In this document: one piece after another, positions 43,826 through 55,253 of the stretch
Position numbering within the stretch: the stretch's first letter is position 1
How the letters are laid out: the number at the start of each line of letters is the position of its first letter
Source: Rhizophagus irregularis
Taxonomy: Eukaryota; Glomeromycota; Glomeromycetes; Glomerales; Glomeraceae
Direction of reading: 5' to 3'
Length of the DNA: 64,000 nt
Assembly: GCF_026210795.1 (NCBI RefSeq)
Contig: NC_089445.1
Location: forward strand, 310,001-374,000
Made by a program: the position numbers and the translations under genes
Notes under the pieces: generated by a model
Databases searched by the model: none
Seen by the model: the letters and a program-made list of their open reading frames with translations, nothing else
Told to the model about the DNA's origin: nothing

Positions 43826-43880
43826 TCATTTCGAGGTTTTTTGAGTAAAAAATACTGCAGAATAAAAAAAAAATTGAGCC

Positions 43881-43887
43881 GTTTTAT
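43881..43887 (-). promoter_or_regulatory. TATA box of HMG2
   Basis: CTATAAAACGGCTCAATTT on the minus strand, about 56 bp before the ATG at 43829. Identical in sequence to the HMG1 element. Confidence 0.6.
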
Positions 43888-43920
43888 AGAGCATTTTTTC
43901 TTTCAAAACATAGTATAGCC

Positions 43921-44150
43921 TAGTAGTCAAACGAACCAAGCCCAAGCCGGACCGATGGGGTCGACTCGGTTTGACTTGAAGATTTTTAAGTCATGGTCCG
44001 GTTCGGTTCGACTTGACTTGTCAAGTTGATGGGACCAATGGAAAGTCAATGGGACCGATATTAATGACCCCATCGGTTCGACTTGGAAGTCAATCGGTTT
44101 GGTTTGACTTTGGCTCCAAGTCGGACTGAACTGGACCGTTAACAACACTA
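43921..44150. mobile_element. hAT-like MITE upstream of HMG2, 230 bp
   Basis: The ends TAGTAGT and inverted TAGTGTT are flanked by GTATAGCC (43913-43920) and GTATAGCT (44151-44158), an 8-bp duplication with one mismatch. Copy 1 lacks it (AAAACATATCCTTTCACCG is continuous). The interior consists of GGTTCGACTTG and CAAGTCGAACC-type words. It lies about 30 bp upstream of the HMG2 TATA box and might alter promoter function. Confidence 0.75.
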
Positions 44151-46200
44151 GTATAGCTCTTTTCACCGAAGCGATCAACGCAGTCATAAATGAAAAAAAA
44201 AAATTATAATAAAAACAAATTCGTTATTGTTGCGTTAATATGCATAAACAATTGCAAGTTTATTACGGCGGTGGTTATTATAATACCTCATTAATTGAAA
44301 TGGTACAACTAAATAACAAAAGAAAATGGAACAATTAAAAAATAATTAAAAAATTTACTTAAACTAAAAGAAGTATATTTTCTTTCATTATATTTTCATA
44401 AAAGCAACCACGCATTCGTGATTGAAATTTACAAAAATGGGCAATACAATCATATTTATAAAAAAGAAATATATTGATAAAAATGTAATACGATTAAAAA
44501 AAGATTTTTTACATTAATTTATTTTTAATCAAAAGATTGTAAAATGATTTGACTTTATAAGAGTCTAGTCTTAAATTGGAAACACAGTGTTTAAATTTTG
44601 ATTGGATATGAAATGATTCAAATCGAGCACATTGACCGCTTTTTTTGCGTACGATCATCTTGAAAATGGAAATAACGACATCCAATGTTAAACTTATTTT
44701 GTACTATCACGTGACTCTTTTTAATTTATTAAGTACTTTAAAAATTAAAGTACACATTATACATGTTATTATTATTATTGTTCTAAAAAAAATGCGTTTT
44801 TTTATTAGCTAAAAATGTTACATACTTTTGTAATAATAATATTTTTAAAATCAATATAATAAAATAAAAAAGTAAATGATAACTGATAACATAAATTAAT
44901 TGTAAATTATAAATTTTCTTCATTGATGACATTCATGCGTGTACGATTTCGGAGAGTGCAACATGCGATTTCGGGTTCCATAATCCGCTTTTACCGAAAC
45001 CTGATGACCATTTGGCTAATGTTTTTGTACTCAATTCTTTTAAAAAAAGATTTAGGAAATCACACTGAGTTATTCGGAATAAATTTCCCAGAATTATTTT
45101 TTTAAAGGTACTAATAAAATGCTTTAAAAAAAGTTTCTAACTTGGCATAATGAACATAGTTAGATTGTTGTAATAAGACTGAATGGGTTTATAGTACGCC
45201 TATTTAGGAGTGACCTTCGTCACTAAGCATATGACCGATTCAAAGTTTTGTGCGTTCATTTATATTTCATTGTTTCACTCAAGCCGAAAATAGATTATTA
45301 AAAAATTTAAATTGGTAAAAAGTCAAAGAGATTTATCACTATCGGAATAGAGCGATAATACATTGTATCTTAAACTTATCAGCATAATAATATAACCATA
45401 TAAGTCGATTTATATAAAAGCGAATGGAAAAAAAATATAAATCAAGGCGTTACACGACAATTTGTTTGATTAATCAATGTTACAATCTAATTTAGAAAAT
45501 ACGTGTCATATTTTTTTAAAATGAATATTTTTTAATTTTAACAATGAAAGTGGATTTTTATTATATGATAAATTTCATGTGCGTAAAAAGAGGGTGTGGT
45601 CTGAAATAAAAAAAAACCCCTAAATATTAACCACCTGATCCAAGATAATCAATTTTATTTGATATCCATCCAGTGTTGTTCCTGTTTAAGGAATTAATTA
45701 GCCGCAATTCACCAACTGATTTATCGGCACGTGATCAATAATAGCAACGTACGGTTTTATATATTTTTTTTTTCGATCATTCTTTTACAATAAAAAAAAA
45801 CCGATTTTTATTTTTTCAAATAATACTTAGTAAAAACCAACATATAGTTTTCAATTTTTGCTTTCTCCGCAATTTTACTTAGAGAGAAAATGGAGTTTTA
45901 AATATCAATTTATACTGGAGTCAACTTTTTACATTTATAATATATGATCGGCAAAATGATCTACATCACTCTGGGGAAGTTATCACTACCGTTTCATGTA
46001 ATATGTATTTGTATATATTAAATGTAATTATTTTATGTTTAATATTTTGAAAAGATATCTGTAAAATCTGTCGCGGTTTTGAATAAACTTTGTATCAAAA
46101 TTATATATACTATAAATTCAAAAGCCATTGTTGTTGTGTCAAAATTATTGGTCGGAAATGTCATATTGTGCCGTGGATTTTCACGGCGCAGCCGTGAAAT

Positions 46201-46860
46201 CAGAATTTGATTATTTACCTGGATATTTTATATGTTGACGATTTTCCCCGTATTCTGGCAAGTACATCTCCCAAGAACTCAAAATTTTGTATTATACATG
46301 AGATATTAATAGTAAATGCCTGATTTGGCTATATTTTGAGATCGGCTCGAAATCCTTAAATAAATGTGGTTTCAAATCATTTTTATGTAAAAAATAAATA
46401 TTAACTCTTAAGACTTTAAACAATAGAAAGTTGAAATTAAAAAAAATGTGCAAATTATTGTAGCATAGTGATTTTCGGCAAATATAATTTACATAATTAA
46501 AACAAACAACAAATTCACTATTAAAAATTAATAAATTCATAATTTATAATATTCATATAAATTTGTGGTACAGCAATTTGATAAACTTTGCCACGAAACT
46601 AGTGATTTTATTTATTTATTTTATTACGATCTATTGATCCGTCAATCCGCCAATCCGCGGATTTATCCGATTTGAAACCATCCGGATTGTAACACTACGA
46701 TGCAGCATTTTGACACAGTTTATGAAAAATTAAGATCATTTAATTGGAAAATAATTTAGCCAGAGTTAAGTAGATGATATCCAGTTAAAATTCGGCCAAA
46801 ATTTTGCCAGGATTAATAAAATTCTAATAAGGGCGAACAGTCAAAGCTTATGTTCTAAAG
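46201..46860. other. Intergenic region
   Basis: No gene supported. AT-rich, with GGATTTATCCGATTTG-like words near 46660 reminiscent of the ends of the hAT-like element at 47562-47775. Confidence 0.35.
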
Positions 46861-46868
46861 AATACCGA

Positions 46869-48280
46869 ATGACTTACGGGCGAGCTCAAGGAAAAAGACC
46901 TGATATGATGCTTTGTAGGATACTTGAGAAGGGTGAACAGGTCCCAATTTGGATATATGTCCATTGTCTCGAAGAATCTTGTTTGTTGAGGCGAAGCACT
47001 TTTCAATTTCAAAAAACAGTGCGATATGTGGTTATAATTTGTATAAAACCGCGCTCTTTGTCAAGGCGGTGTAAATAAGGCAATGCATATCACGAGGAGT
47101 TAAATCCGGCGTTCGGACGTTTGGGTGCGCATATATGTGTATGTGGTATGTTTATTTATTCTTTCCCACTTTTTGGCCATCATGGACACATCACCTTCTT
47201 GTAAAACAGGAGGGTATATAAATCTATGTACAATGGACCTAGAATTTGACGGTAATATACCGTTTTTTTGTACTTTCTGAGATCAAATTGGCTACGCATA
47301 TTTCCGAATTCAACCTAGTGAGAAAGTTAATATCTGACACATACTTTTTCAAGGTAAAGCTTTCTTCTTGATGATTCTTGATGGGTTAAACATTAATTTT
47401 CACATACGTATATTTTTTTTCGTTTCCATTCACACCAGAGGCATCAAACCGCACCACCGCCAATATGCAGGGCAACTCGGGATCAAACCAATGCAAATAG
47501 TGGTAATGATACCAGTGCGCAACCTCAATCGAGAAGAAATTCTTCAAGGCGGTCTTCGAGGTAGAGTTTCGATCCGTAGCGGTTTTATCCGGTTTTTATC
47601 CGGATACCGGCTCGGTTAATTTAGGTTGGGACCACCAAAATTAATAAAAATTTATGGAATAATATTATTTTAATTCTGGCCGAAATTATAGTCCACTCAA
47701 AGCCGAAATTTGTAACCTTTTTTAATCATAATCCCACGTTAAAATATTTGAGGTTTTATCCGGATCGAAACACTACTTCGAGGTAGAGCTCTCCAAGGGT
47801 CACTCGTGAACAGGAAAGATTCCAGGGCCTGTTGCAAGAGTTATCTACGCCTGCCAAGGGTGAAGCCGAAAATGATGATGATGCCAAGGAGGATGGTAAT
47901 GGATCTGTATCACAAAGCTTAACCCGATTATATCAAAAGGCAACTCGCGCAAGATTACGTGTTGCAAAGGCGAATTAAGATGAAATTTTATGCTGGTATA
48001 GATATGTTGAAGAATTTGAAAATAGGGCTAGGGATATTAGATCTCAAGATTCATCGGTTACCGATCTAACAGCTAGGAGTCGAGCATACCGTGAAGTTGC
48101 TCAACATCCTCCAGGTATTACAGAATCGAATTTGCGTAAGAAAATCCAGAAGGCAAAAAATATATACAAGTTGTATGTGAGGATAGGAACAAACAAGATC
48201 AAGCGGGTGAAATCATTTAGTAGTACCCAGATTCAAAGTATTATAGACCGTTTCTCTATGCAATTGTCTATCACGTGATT
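46869..48280 (+). pseudogene. Decayed conserved gene with intact intron and hAT insertion
   Basis: Coding pieces in order: MTYGRAQGKRPDMMLCRILE (46869); LCTMDLEFDGNIP (about 47224); LSEIKLATHISEFNLVRKLI (about 47275); an intron 47354-47438 (GTAAAG..CCAG, phase 0); a Ser/Arg/Gln-rich linker; then, after a hAT insertion, VTREQERFQGLLQELSTP, LTRLYQKATRARLRVAKAN and a C-terminal region EEFENRARDIRSQ..SRAYREVAQHPPGI..LRKKIQKAKNIYKLYVRIG. At least one frameshift near the T-run at 47263-47269, a TAG at the insertion and a TAA after KAN kill it. I believe the C-terminal region is common in uncharacterised Rhizophagus proteins, but function is unknown and the recognition is from memory. Confidence 0.6.
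47562..47775. mobile_element. hAT-like MITE in the pseudogene, 214 bp
   Basis: The ends TAGAGTTTCGATCCG and inverted TAGTGTTTCGATCCG are flanked by a perfect 8-bp CTTCGAGG (47554-47561 and 47776-47783). GGTTTTATCCGG occurs just inside both ends in inverted orientation. No coding. Confidence 0.85.
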
Positions 48281-49060
48281 CCGTTCTTCACGCTGTCCAT
48301 GACTACTGCGCACATCGACGATGTTTTATTTGGTTTAGCATTTAGCGTTTATTAATTAATAAAGTTTGCCCATATCGGGCTTTATCTTTAATTTTAATAG
48401 TGTATCCTACATGTGGGTGGTGGTGTGAGGGTGTGAACATTATATGAATGATTGTAGCATAAATCTAGGCACTTGCCAGCAACCTTCTCAGTATCTCAGT
48501 ACTAAATCACGGGGTGACCTGTCAATCAGAAATAAATTGGTTGTAAGGAGCAAAGAAATAACTTGATGGCTCGCATTAAATGATAACCTCATGCATTTCA
48601 TTCGCTACCTCTACTTTATTTACTGAAAAATTGATAAAGTTGCAGTGCATCAAAAAAAAAAATTATTGTTTACGTGAACAATTTGTTTTATATGTAAATG
48701 TATTGAAGTGCTCCGAAAATCGAGCCCGGAGAGTCTAATTCGGCTTACAATCAATGATGACCGGCTTTGGGATCGTTGCTCGGCCCGAAAATTTATTTAC
48801 TACTTTATTGTATTTCTTTTTTTGGAGGGAATCACATGACATTCTGATCATGTCAGCCATTAAATTTTAGATACAGAAATTGATTTTATTTCGAAAATTA
48901 TAGAAACATTGTAGGTCAGAGCCCTGCAAATTATTTGTAAAGCAAATACTAAAAGCGATATTGTATAGGTTTGAAAAAGGTGTATTTTACATAAAAGTCA
49001 TAAAAGCCAATAATAGAGAAAAAAAAATATGTAAACCTGTGATCATAGTAGTTTATGAAA
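48281..49060. other. Intergenic region
   Basis: No gene supported. Contains an AATAAAG near 48358 that could terminate the decayed gene. Confidence 0.35.
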
Positions 49061-49992
49061 TTAAAAAACTGTGCCATTTTTCTTGTTTTTCTTTTTTTTC
49101 CCTTTGTTCTTCTTCTGGGGTTTTTTATAGAATTCCTCAGGTTTCTGGGGTTCTGGACTTTCCTGACGTATAAAAGCATGTGTAGTACGTTTAGCTTCAG
49201 TATCTGAAAGAGAGAAGATTGGTTATACAAAGTTATGTTAAGAAAATAATCAAGATTTACACACATACAATACTCGAATTCAAAAATACTCCCATCATCA
49301 CCGATATTCCATGCCACCTCGCCAGTCCAGGGTTTTGTTTTCGCCTCTTCCAAAGAATTCCCAAGTGGCCACAATACACCAGACATCATATCTAACTCAA
49401 AAAGTCGACCATAGCAATCTAAAAAAATTATTCCATATTCACGCTTCCCAACGAGTATGATATGGTTAAAGCCAAAATTTTTAACTTCGTCGAAATATGA
49501 TACATAATCCGATTTTGCATTCATACACTCGGTAAGACTTGATACTTCACAGGGCCCTTGGTTAGCAGCAACTGCAAGTTGGTGACGGTTGGATTCACTT
49601 TCCATAATCTCGACTACCATAGATAAATTGCTGCAACACCCTTGAGATTCAATGAGTGTGCTACCCTCTGACACATTATGCAAGGGTCTCTGACTATCAT
49701 CTTTTCCAATTCTATAGCGTGGCTGTACAAATCGACATGATGTCCATCTTGTCCCTTCATCGCTTCCCACGGCACACATTCTGCGCAATTTCCCCATGGG
49801 CGTTTGCATATGCTCAATTCTTGCACTGTTAGGACAAGATTTACCCCTTGAAATACCGTCATTTTTTCTAACCTCTTCGTTGTTACCTTCGCTTTTATTT
49901 CGTCCACATTTATTCTTGTTAGTTACCTTGTCGGTTTCAGGAAATCCTTTACAAGTTGTCTCATCCATTTTTTTGGCGGGCTGTCCAACCAA
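49061..49992 (-). CDS. Uncharacterised protein with one intron and a probable frame break
   Basis: The C-terminal part reads YFDEVKNFGFNHIILVGKRE, YGIIFLDCYGRLFELDMM and LWPLGNSLEEAKTKPWTGEV. A 65-nt intron (49204-49268, GTATGT..TTTCAG, CTTAAC branch-like site) then joins FEY to YTEAKRTTHAFIRQESPEPQ and a Lys-rich end (NKGKKKKNKKN) stopping at 49061. The intron keeps phase, giving 288 residues from the ATG at 49992. However, between about 49655 and 49800 the neighbouring frame (CAECVPWEAMKGQDGHHVDL, YSHAIELEKM, DPCIMCQRVAHSLNLKG) looks more protein-like, with paired cysteines that might bind zinc. The gene probably changes frame near 49640-49660 by an indel. No known domain recognised; function unknown. 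Confidence 0.5.
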
Positions 49993-50582
49993 GTAGAAAA
50001 ACTAGCACAAGGATAGAAATCGCATCCCGTGCTACTTACTTTCTTTTTTTAGGAACTATAAAAATTTGATAAAAAAATATATATAATATTCTGTTCTTTC
50101 AATAAAAAAGTAAAAAATCAAGTAAACACGAAATTGAGAATTAAATACCTCTTTGTAAAAAGAAGTCTGTAATTAATTAATCACCGTAACGAATCAGTAA
50201 AAAAAATGAAATGAATCAGTAAAAAAATCTAATGATGTAATTAAAGTTAAACATTTTACTGCTCTACAAGTCATAAGATAATTGTGACAACCTATGTAGC
50301 AATTCTAGCCGTGATGTAATTTTTTTTTTTACTTTGTTCTCACACAATAAATATTATATTTTTACAATTTTTGGGTGTGTGTGTAATGCACTGAAATGAT
50401 AATGATCATTCCCTCAGTATTCCGGGATGTTCACAAAAAATGGTTGAAGACTTTTTTAAAATCTTTTTTTAAAATAAATATGAAAAAAAGAGGGGTACAA
50501 AAATGAATCTGATATTTCTAATAGTATAAGTTGATAAAGAATCACAATAAAGAAATAATTTTTAATTTTACAAATATAACTA
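49993..50582. other. Intergenic region
   Basis: Nothing recognisable; AT-rich. Confidence 0.35.
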
Positions 50583-51011
50583 GGACCCCGGACAATTATA
50601 ATTAAGGTCATATCTTCTATGCTAAAAATTTACCCTTGTCATCCTGAACTTACTTTTAAAGCTATAGATACAAAACTTTGTAATAATAATTGCCCTCCTA
50701 TTATCTATAATTTTGTTACTTAAAAAGTAATATTTAATAATGGTAATTTTTATTTTTTTTGTATATTTCTATGTATACCGATAGTGAAAAAGCGTATATT
50801 TTTTTGCCAAATTTTGCCTGTGTAACGATACTTATCTCAAATTCTAATCAGTAGATTTACAAGATTTTGGTATCAAAAGATTCTTCTCTTCAAAAGAAAC
50901 ATTTTTTTCTATGGTAAAAAATAATATTAACTTAATAAAATTACATGTTAAAAGAAAAATAAAGTTCAAAACATAGTAAGATATGACCTCAATTATAATT
51001 ATCCGGGGTCC
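50583..51011. mobile_element. 429-bp TA-flanked element with about 40-bp inverted ends
   Basis: The left GGACCCCGGACAATTATAAT with TAAGGTCATATCTTC pairs with the inverted right end GGACCCCGGATAATTATAAT with TGAGGTCATATCTTA. TA flanks both ends (50581-50582 and 51012-51013). The middle is AT-rich without a transposase. A Tc1/mariner-like MITE is the best reading. Confidence 0.8.
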
Positions 51012-51013
51012 TA

Positions 51014-51929
51014 TTTTACTAATACTGAATATATTTAAACTAATTATGTTGATTTATATTTGGTTAAATTTATTGACATATTATTATTCATACTAATTCG
51101 CTAAAAACACTATAAATTGACGAAATTAATATAAATCACTAATTTGTTAACAGATTAGTTTTTAATATTATTTTAGATGAGAGGTGATACCTAAACCTTT
51201 TAATAATCATCCTGGAGGTTTCATTTTCTTTTTGACATAAGAGATGATCTTATTCATTCAGCCGAAATATGTATATCTGACAGATCCAAAATCAACTTAT
51301 GCAATTTCCACAAAAACATTAAACTTTACTTTAATATTAAATGGAGGAAAATGAAGAAATGTTTTTTATCTCAAATACATATGCTCATTCTTCAAAACCT
51401 CATCTACTATTAATATAGGTTACATTCGCAATTGGAAAACAGAAGTAGTATGCGCTCAACTATATTTGTCTCAACTTCAATTTAAAGATTATAAGGAACA
51501 GAGGTTGGCTACGCTGAGAGGGGAGATACGTGAGGAAATTGGAACAGTTTGGGGTTCGGTAGTCCAGCTGATTTAGTTATATTAGATAGATCGGTTAGCT
51601 ATAGGGTTTTTGTTGTCCTACGTCACCTCTATGTATGTATGTTCTGTATATCATAATAAATAAATGGAACATAAAAAAAAATGAGATGAGTGTAGGTTCA
51701 AGGAGATTAGTATAGTATGTGAGTATTGTATGACGTAATAACTGATGTTGAGTATAGTGTATGAGTATGATGAGTATGTAACATTTAAAACATGTATTGT
51801 ATTAATTAATTTGCAAAGAGTAATGAGTATAAAATGCGGATTTCATTTTTATTTAATTAATGCAAATTTTTATTTTTATAATTTACTATTGATAAAGCTA
51901 TTCTAACTTCAATAAAAATATTCTAACTT
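51014..51929. other. Intergenic region
   Basis: No gene supported. The stretch at 51440-51650 is less AT-rich and ends with AATAAATAAATGG, which might be the 3' end of an old transcript or retroposed copy, but no frame persists. Confidence 0.3.
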
Positions 51930-52158
51930 CTAATGTAACTTTAACTCCCGCTCCTTCTCAAGGTTGGACAGTTCCATTACACGAACTTTTGCTTCACGTT
52001 CTCTTAATAAAATTTCACGTTCTTTTAAAGCTAGTTCGATATTCAAGCTCATTGAAATCTAAGTTTAAATTTTCTTTATTATTATTATCATCACAATTAT
52101 CATCAGAATCAGAAATTGTGACAATTGTTTTGGTTTTCTTGTTAGATTTGCGCGTCAT
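51930..52158 (-). pseudogene. Small Ser/Asp and coiled-coil protein gene, frameshifted
   Basis: From the ATG at 52158 the frame reads MTRKSNKKTKTIVTISDSDD, an Asn/Asp run, then NLNLDFNELEYR. A one-base shift then leads into LALKEREILLREREAKVRVM, ELSNLEKERELKLH and a TAG at 51930-51932. The second half has a strong charged heptad-like pattern typical of a coiled coil. Such short basic-then-coiled-coil tails occur at the ends of transposon-associated DNA-binding proteins, but the family cannot be named here. It is likely a decayed copy. Confidence 0.55.
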
Positions 52159-52159
52159 A

Positions 52160-53680
52160 AATGAATTATTATTTTAACAGCCACATTTTTCGTAATATAT
52201 ATTTCAGATTCTTAAATTTGGCTATATAATTATTAATAATTTTTTTATTATATTAGAGTTGTAATATTTAACTAAAATCATATTAAGTTACCTCTAAAAT
52301 AAGGTCCTCTTCATAAATAGTGTCTTCTTCATTAGTAAAATTTGTTATCCATAATTTGAAATTGAAAAAGAAAGTAAAGTTCGATATGAAAAAATTTTTG
52401 ATTATCAATATTATTTATAGTATGTTACACGGATATAATTGATTATTGTAGTACATATAGACGCAATAATTGCAACATACTAATATACGCAGTAGTAGGT
52501 TTACAAAATATACAACTCTGTATATCATTTCACATGACTATACCTGTGCACCCGAAAGACTGTAAGACTGTATAAATCGCGTATAACATTTTAACCGTCA
52601 TACCGATCACGTGTATGTTTATCTGACGTTGCAGAGCAACGGGTTCAACGGCTAGTATATAAATATATTTTTACAAATATACCACTCAATTTTATATTTG
52701 CTGTTTAGTAATCATGAAAATTGTTGAATCAGTGTCACAACTTTGACCATTATTATATCTAAAAATTCTTGTAGATAGGGCATGGAATCGAATTAGAGAA
52801 CCTAGCTAATTCGATTATCCTAAATCCAATTCGAATATTGAGAAAGCCAAATTTGAATCCGAATTGGCTAACTCTGGCCATAATTTTGCCAAATTCGAAT
52901 TTAAATTCAACCCTACCAATAACTGATAAATCATTTATATGGTTGTGAGTTTTGTGATTTTGTACCGTTAAAATATTAAAATTTCCCAAATTTTATTATA
53001 TGATGAATATTGATATTATGACATAAAAAAAAACATTTGTATATTGAAATTACAATATATAAAATATAAATATATTAATAAATACGACTAAAGTCCTAAA
53101 GCTACTATTTATTAATATGATTCTTTAAAGTTGAGAATTAGATTGGTAAATGGAATAAACTTTCAGATTGATCGTATTCCCTCTAACTACTACCGACTAC
53201 GTTTTTTTATTTCTCATTTATAATTGTCTATTAACTGTCATAATTTTTTTATCTTGGAAACGGAAATTACATCTTCACGTGCCGTCACCTTGCGTAGAAT
53301 TATATAATCCTTCGTTACACTTCGGACTATCAAAATACATACAGTATTTCGATAGTAAAAGAATAATAATTATATCAAAATTGGACATGGGATCTTTGAC
53401 GTATTTGATTTAGATACTGTATATTAGAGTTCGTTTTGCACTTCGGATTTTTTTGCACAACAATATTAATAATGTCACCTAAAATGAATTGATAGATTTT
53501 AGTAATATAGAATAAATTGGCATACACGAAAGTAATTATTACAATGAAGCACAAAAATATAAATTTTGAAGAGTTCAGCTAGCAAAACCTAAAAAATTTT
53601 TTTTTAAAAAAAAGAGAGAAGTTAAAAACAAAATGAACGAAATTGAAAAAATTGAAGATTCATCAACTGCTGATCTTTAG
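52160..53680. other. Intergenic region with one inverted element
   Basis: No gene supported. An inverted element at about 52776-52915 has ends TAGGGCATGGAATCGAATTA and, inverted, TAGGGTTGAATTTAAATTCG, without a clear target duplication. The phrase TTTAGTAATCATGAAAATTG at about 52706 recurs at about 56904. Confidence 0.4.
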
Positions 53681-53825
53681 GGGTCTGGTACGAAATCCCG
53701 ACAGGTACGAAATCCCGAACTCTAATGCTGGTCAAACCCATCACGTGACTCTTCATAACGCGGGCCATTTGTCGGGATTTTGTACCATTCGGGATTTTGA
53801 ACCGTCGGGATTTTGTACGGATCCC
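53681..53825. mobile_element. 145-bp MITE with 9-bp target duplication (MULE-like)
   Basis: The left end GGGTCTGGTACGAAATCCCG pairs with the inverted right end GGGATCCGTACAAAATCCCG. A perfect 9-bp duplication GATCTTTAG flanks it (53672-53680 and 53826-53834); 9 bp is typical of Mutator-like elements. The ends consist of tandem GTACRAAATCCCGA words. No coding. Confidence 0.85.
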
Positions 53826-54809
53826 GATCTTTAGTGGTGTATGGTTAAGTGTCATACTGTATGTATGATGTATTGATATACAGTATGTAAGTCAGACCAT
53901 ATAAGATAATATATTAGGTAGTTAATGGAATGTTTTTTTTTTGAACTTATATTACGTGTTATGTACAAATTACGATAGAATAATTTAATGATTTTTTTCT
54001 TCACACATCCTAAAGAAAAAAATAATTTATTATCTTTTTCTTGTGAACTTAAATTCTTATGACAAACAATTTTTTTTTTATTGCTTCAAATATAATCAAT
54101 TTTAATTGACTATAATGTGTAATAAATTGTAAACCAACTTATTCTTTTATAAAAACAAAAAGTTATATATGCTTAACCTCAGAGTCAATTCCTAAGAATT
54201 AATTAAATTTTAATAATAAGTAATAAGAATGAATTATTTTTTATATACTGTATGTAAAATTAATACGACAAACAAATATGATGTACTTAGTCATTGTACA
54301 TTACGTCTAAAATGACACTGGAAAAGCCAAAAGCTTTTATAAGTATTAAGTAAAATAATTCACGACTTTAAATAAGAACTGAATGTTTAGCATGAATTTA
54401 AAAAAATTATTCTCTCGAATAAGAAAAAGCATCATACAAAGATCAAAATGAAATTTAAAGTTTAATAAATATTTCAGCGTAATAATCTTTATTCTAATTA
54501 ATCTTTATGATATTTGAAGAATTAACGATACATATATAATATAGCATATATAAAAAAATAAACGATAATCTATAGAAAATTTTGACGAAACGTATATATA
54601 ACTTAAATTAGCTTACATACTCTGTACATTAGTAATATTTTCGAAAACTAAGCGAACGAAATAAAGAAAATATTCGACGGCCGCCGAGGAAGGAAATGTA
54701 TAAAACTAGCTAGCGTTATATAGCCGGAAAATAAGTTAACTAAGATGTACCCATATAATAATACAATAGCACATAAATTGAACGATATTCACGAAACGAA
54801 AAAGAAAAT

Positions 54810-55214
54810 TTAATCGTAATTAACGAAGTTATCGAAGATTTTGTCATATTCATCATCATCTAAAGAGCGCGGTTGTGGTAAAATATTCGGGGTTGAGTTA
54901 TGACTAATGAGATCATCGTATATAATACATAACGTCGAATTTTCTCTTTTAAAATTTATTTCTTTGCCGGAGATGGGACTATAACCTTCTTTAATTTCCT
55001 TTAGTAGTCTCTTTCTATTAGCGTATGTGGTAAATTGGTTCTTAAGGTCATTTGGTAAGGAGCCCCAAAATTGTCCTGTAGTCTTCATGGTATTTTTCGA
55101 ACGTATCTCTTTGGCAAAAGTTTTTCTATAAATATTAGAGAAAATTATGTAGCCATTTTCATTCTTTTTTTGACGTCCATTAGAACATTTATTAGTATTC
55201 GACGATTTAGTCAT
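54810..55214 (-). CDS. HMG-box protein (HMG3)
   Basis: A 134-residue intact protein from the ATG at 55214 (MTKSSNTNKC). An in-frame ATG at 55259 lies upstream of the TATA box (55247-55253) and cannot be the start of a transcript from that promoter. The HMG box spans about residues 15-75: KKNENGYIIFSNIYRKTF, then TGQFWGSLPNDLKNQFTTYA and NRKRLLKE. It is followed by STLCIIYDD and the acidic/aromatic C-terminus DDDEYDKIFDNFVNYD. A nuclear DNA-binding regulator of the MATA-HMG type is the likely role; in Rhizophagus this family is known to be expanded. It is the best preserved of the three block copies. Confidence 0.85.
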   Translation of the reverse strand: MTKSSNTNKCSNGRQKKNENGYIIFSNIYRKTFAKEIRSKNTMKTTGQFWGSLPNDLKNQFTTYANRKRLLKEIKEGYSPISGKEINFKRENSTLCIIYDDLISHNSTPNILPQPRSLDDDEYDKIFDNFVNYD

Positions 55215-55246
55215 AACTGCAGACCAAAAGAGCGAAAATTGAGTTG

Positions 55247-55253
55247 TTTTATA
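55247..55253 (-). promoter_or_regulatory. TATA box of HMG3
   Basis: CTATAAAACAACTCAATTTT on the minus strand, about 35 bp before the ATG at 55214; the matching element in HMG1 and HMG2 is TATAAAACGGCTCAATT. Confidence 0.6.

Larger units (their letters stand above)
40755..46200. repeat. HMG segmental duplication, copy 2
   Basis: A tandem copy of 37105-40755, longer because it carries three insertions (41156-41623, 41803-42853 and 43921-44150). The copies diverge by many small indels and substitutions, so the duplication is not recent. Boundary sequence TGTGCCACAGAATGCATTTA occurs at about 40736 and at about 56631 (end of copy 3); a shorter GTGCCGTGGATTTTCACGGC ends copy 2. Confidence 0.8.

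Noticed and set aside
43927-44187. Minus-strand frame of 86 codons
   Set aside because: It covers the hAT-like MITE at 43921-44150, which is absent from the sister block.
53622-53855. Frames on both strands at the same place
   Set aside because: Both cross the 145-bp MULE-like MITE; open frames on both strands come from its inverted GTACAAAATCCCGA words.
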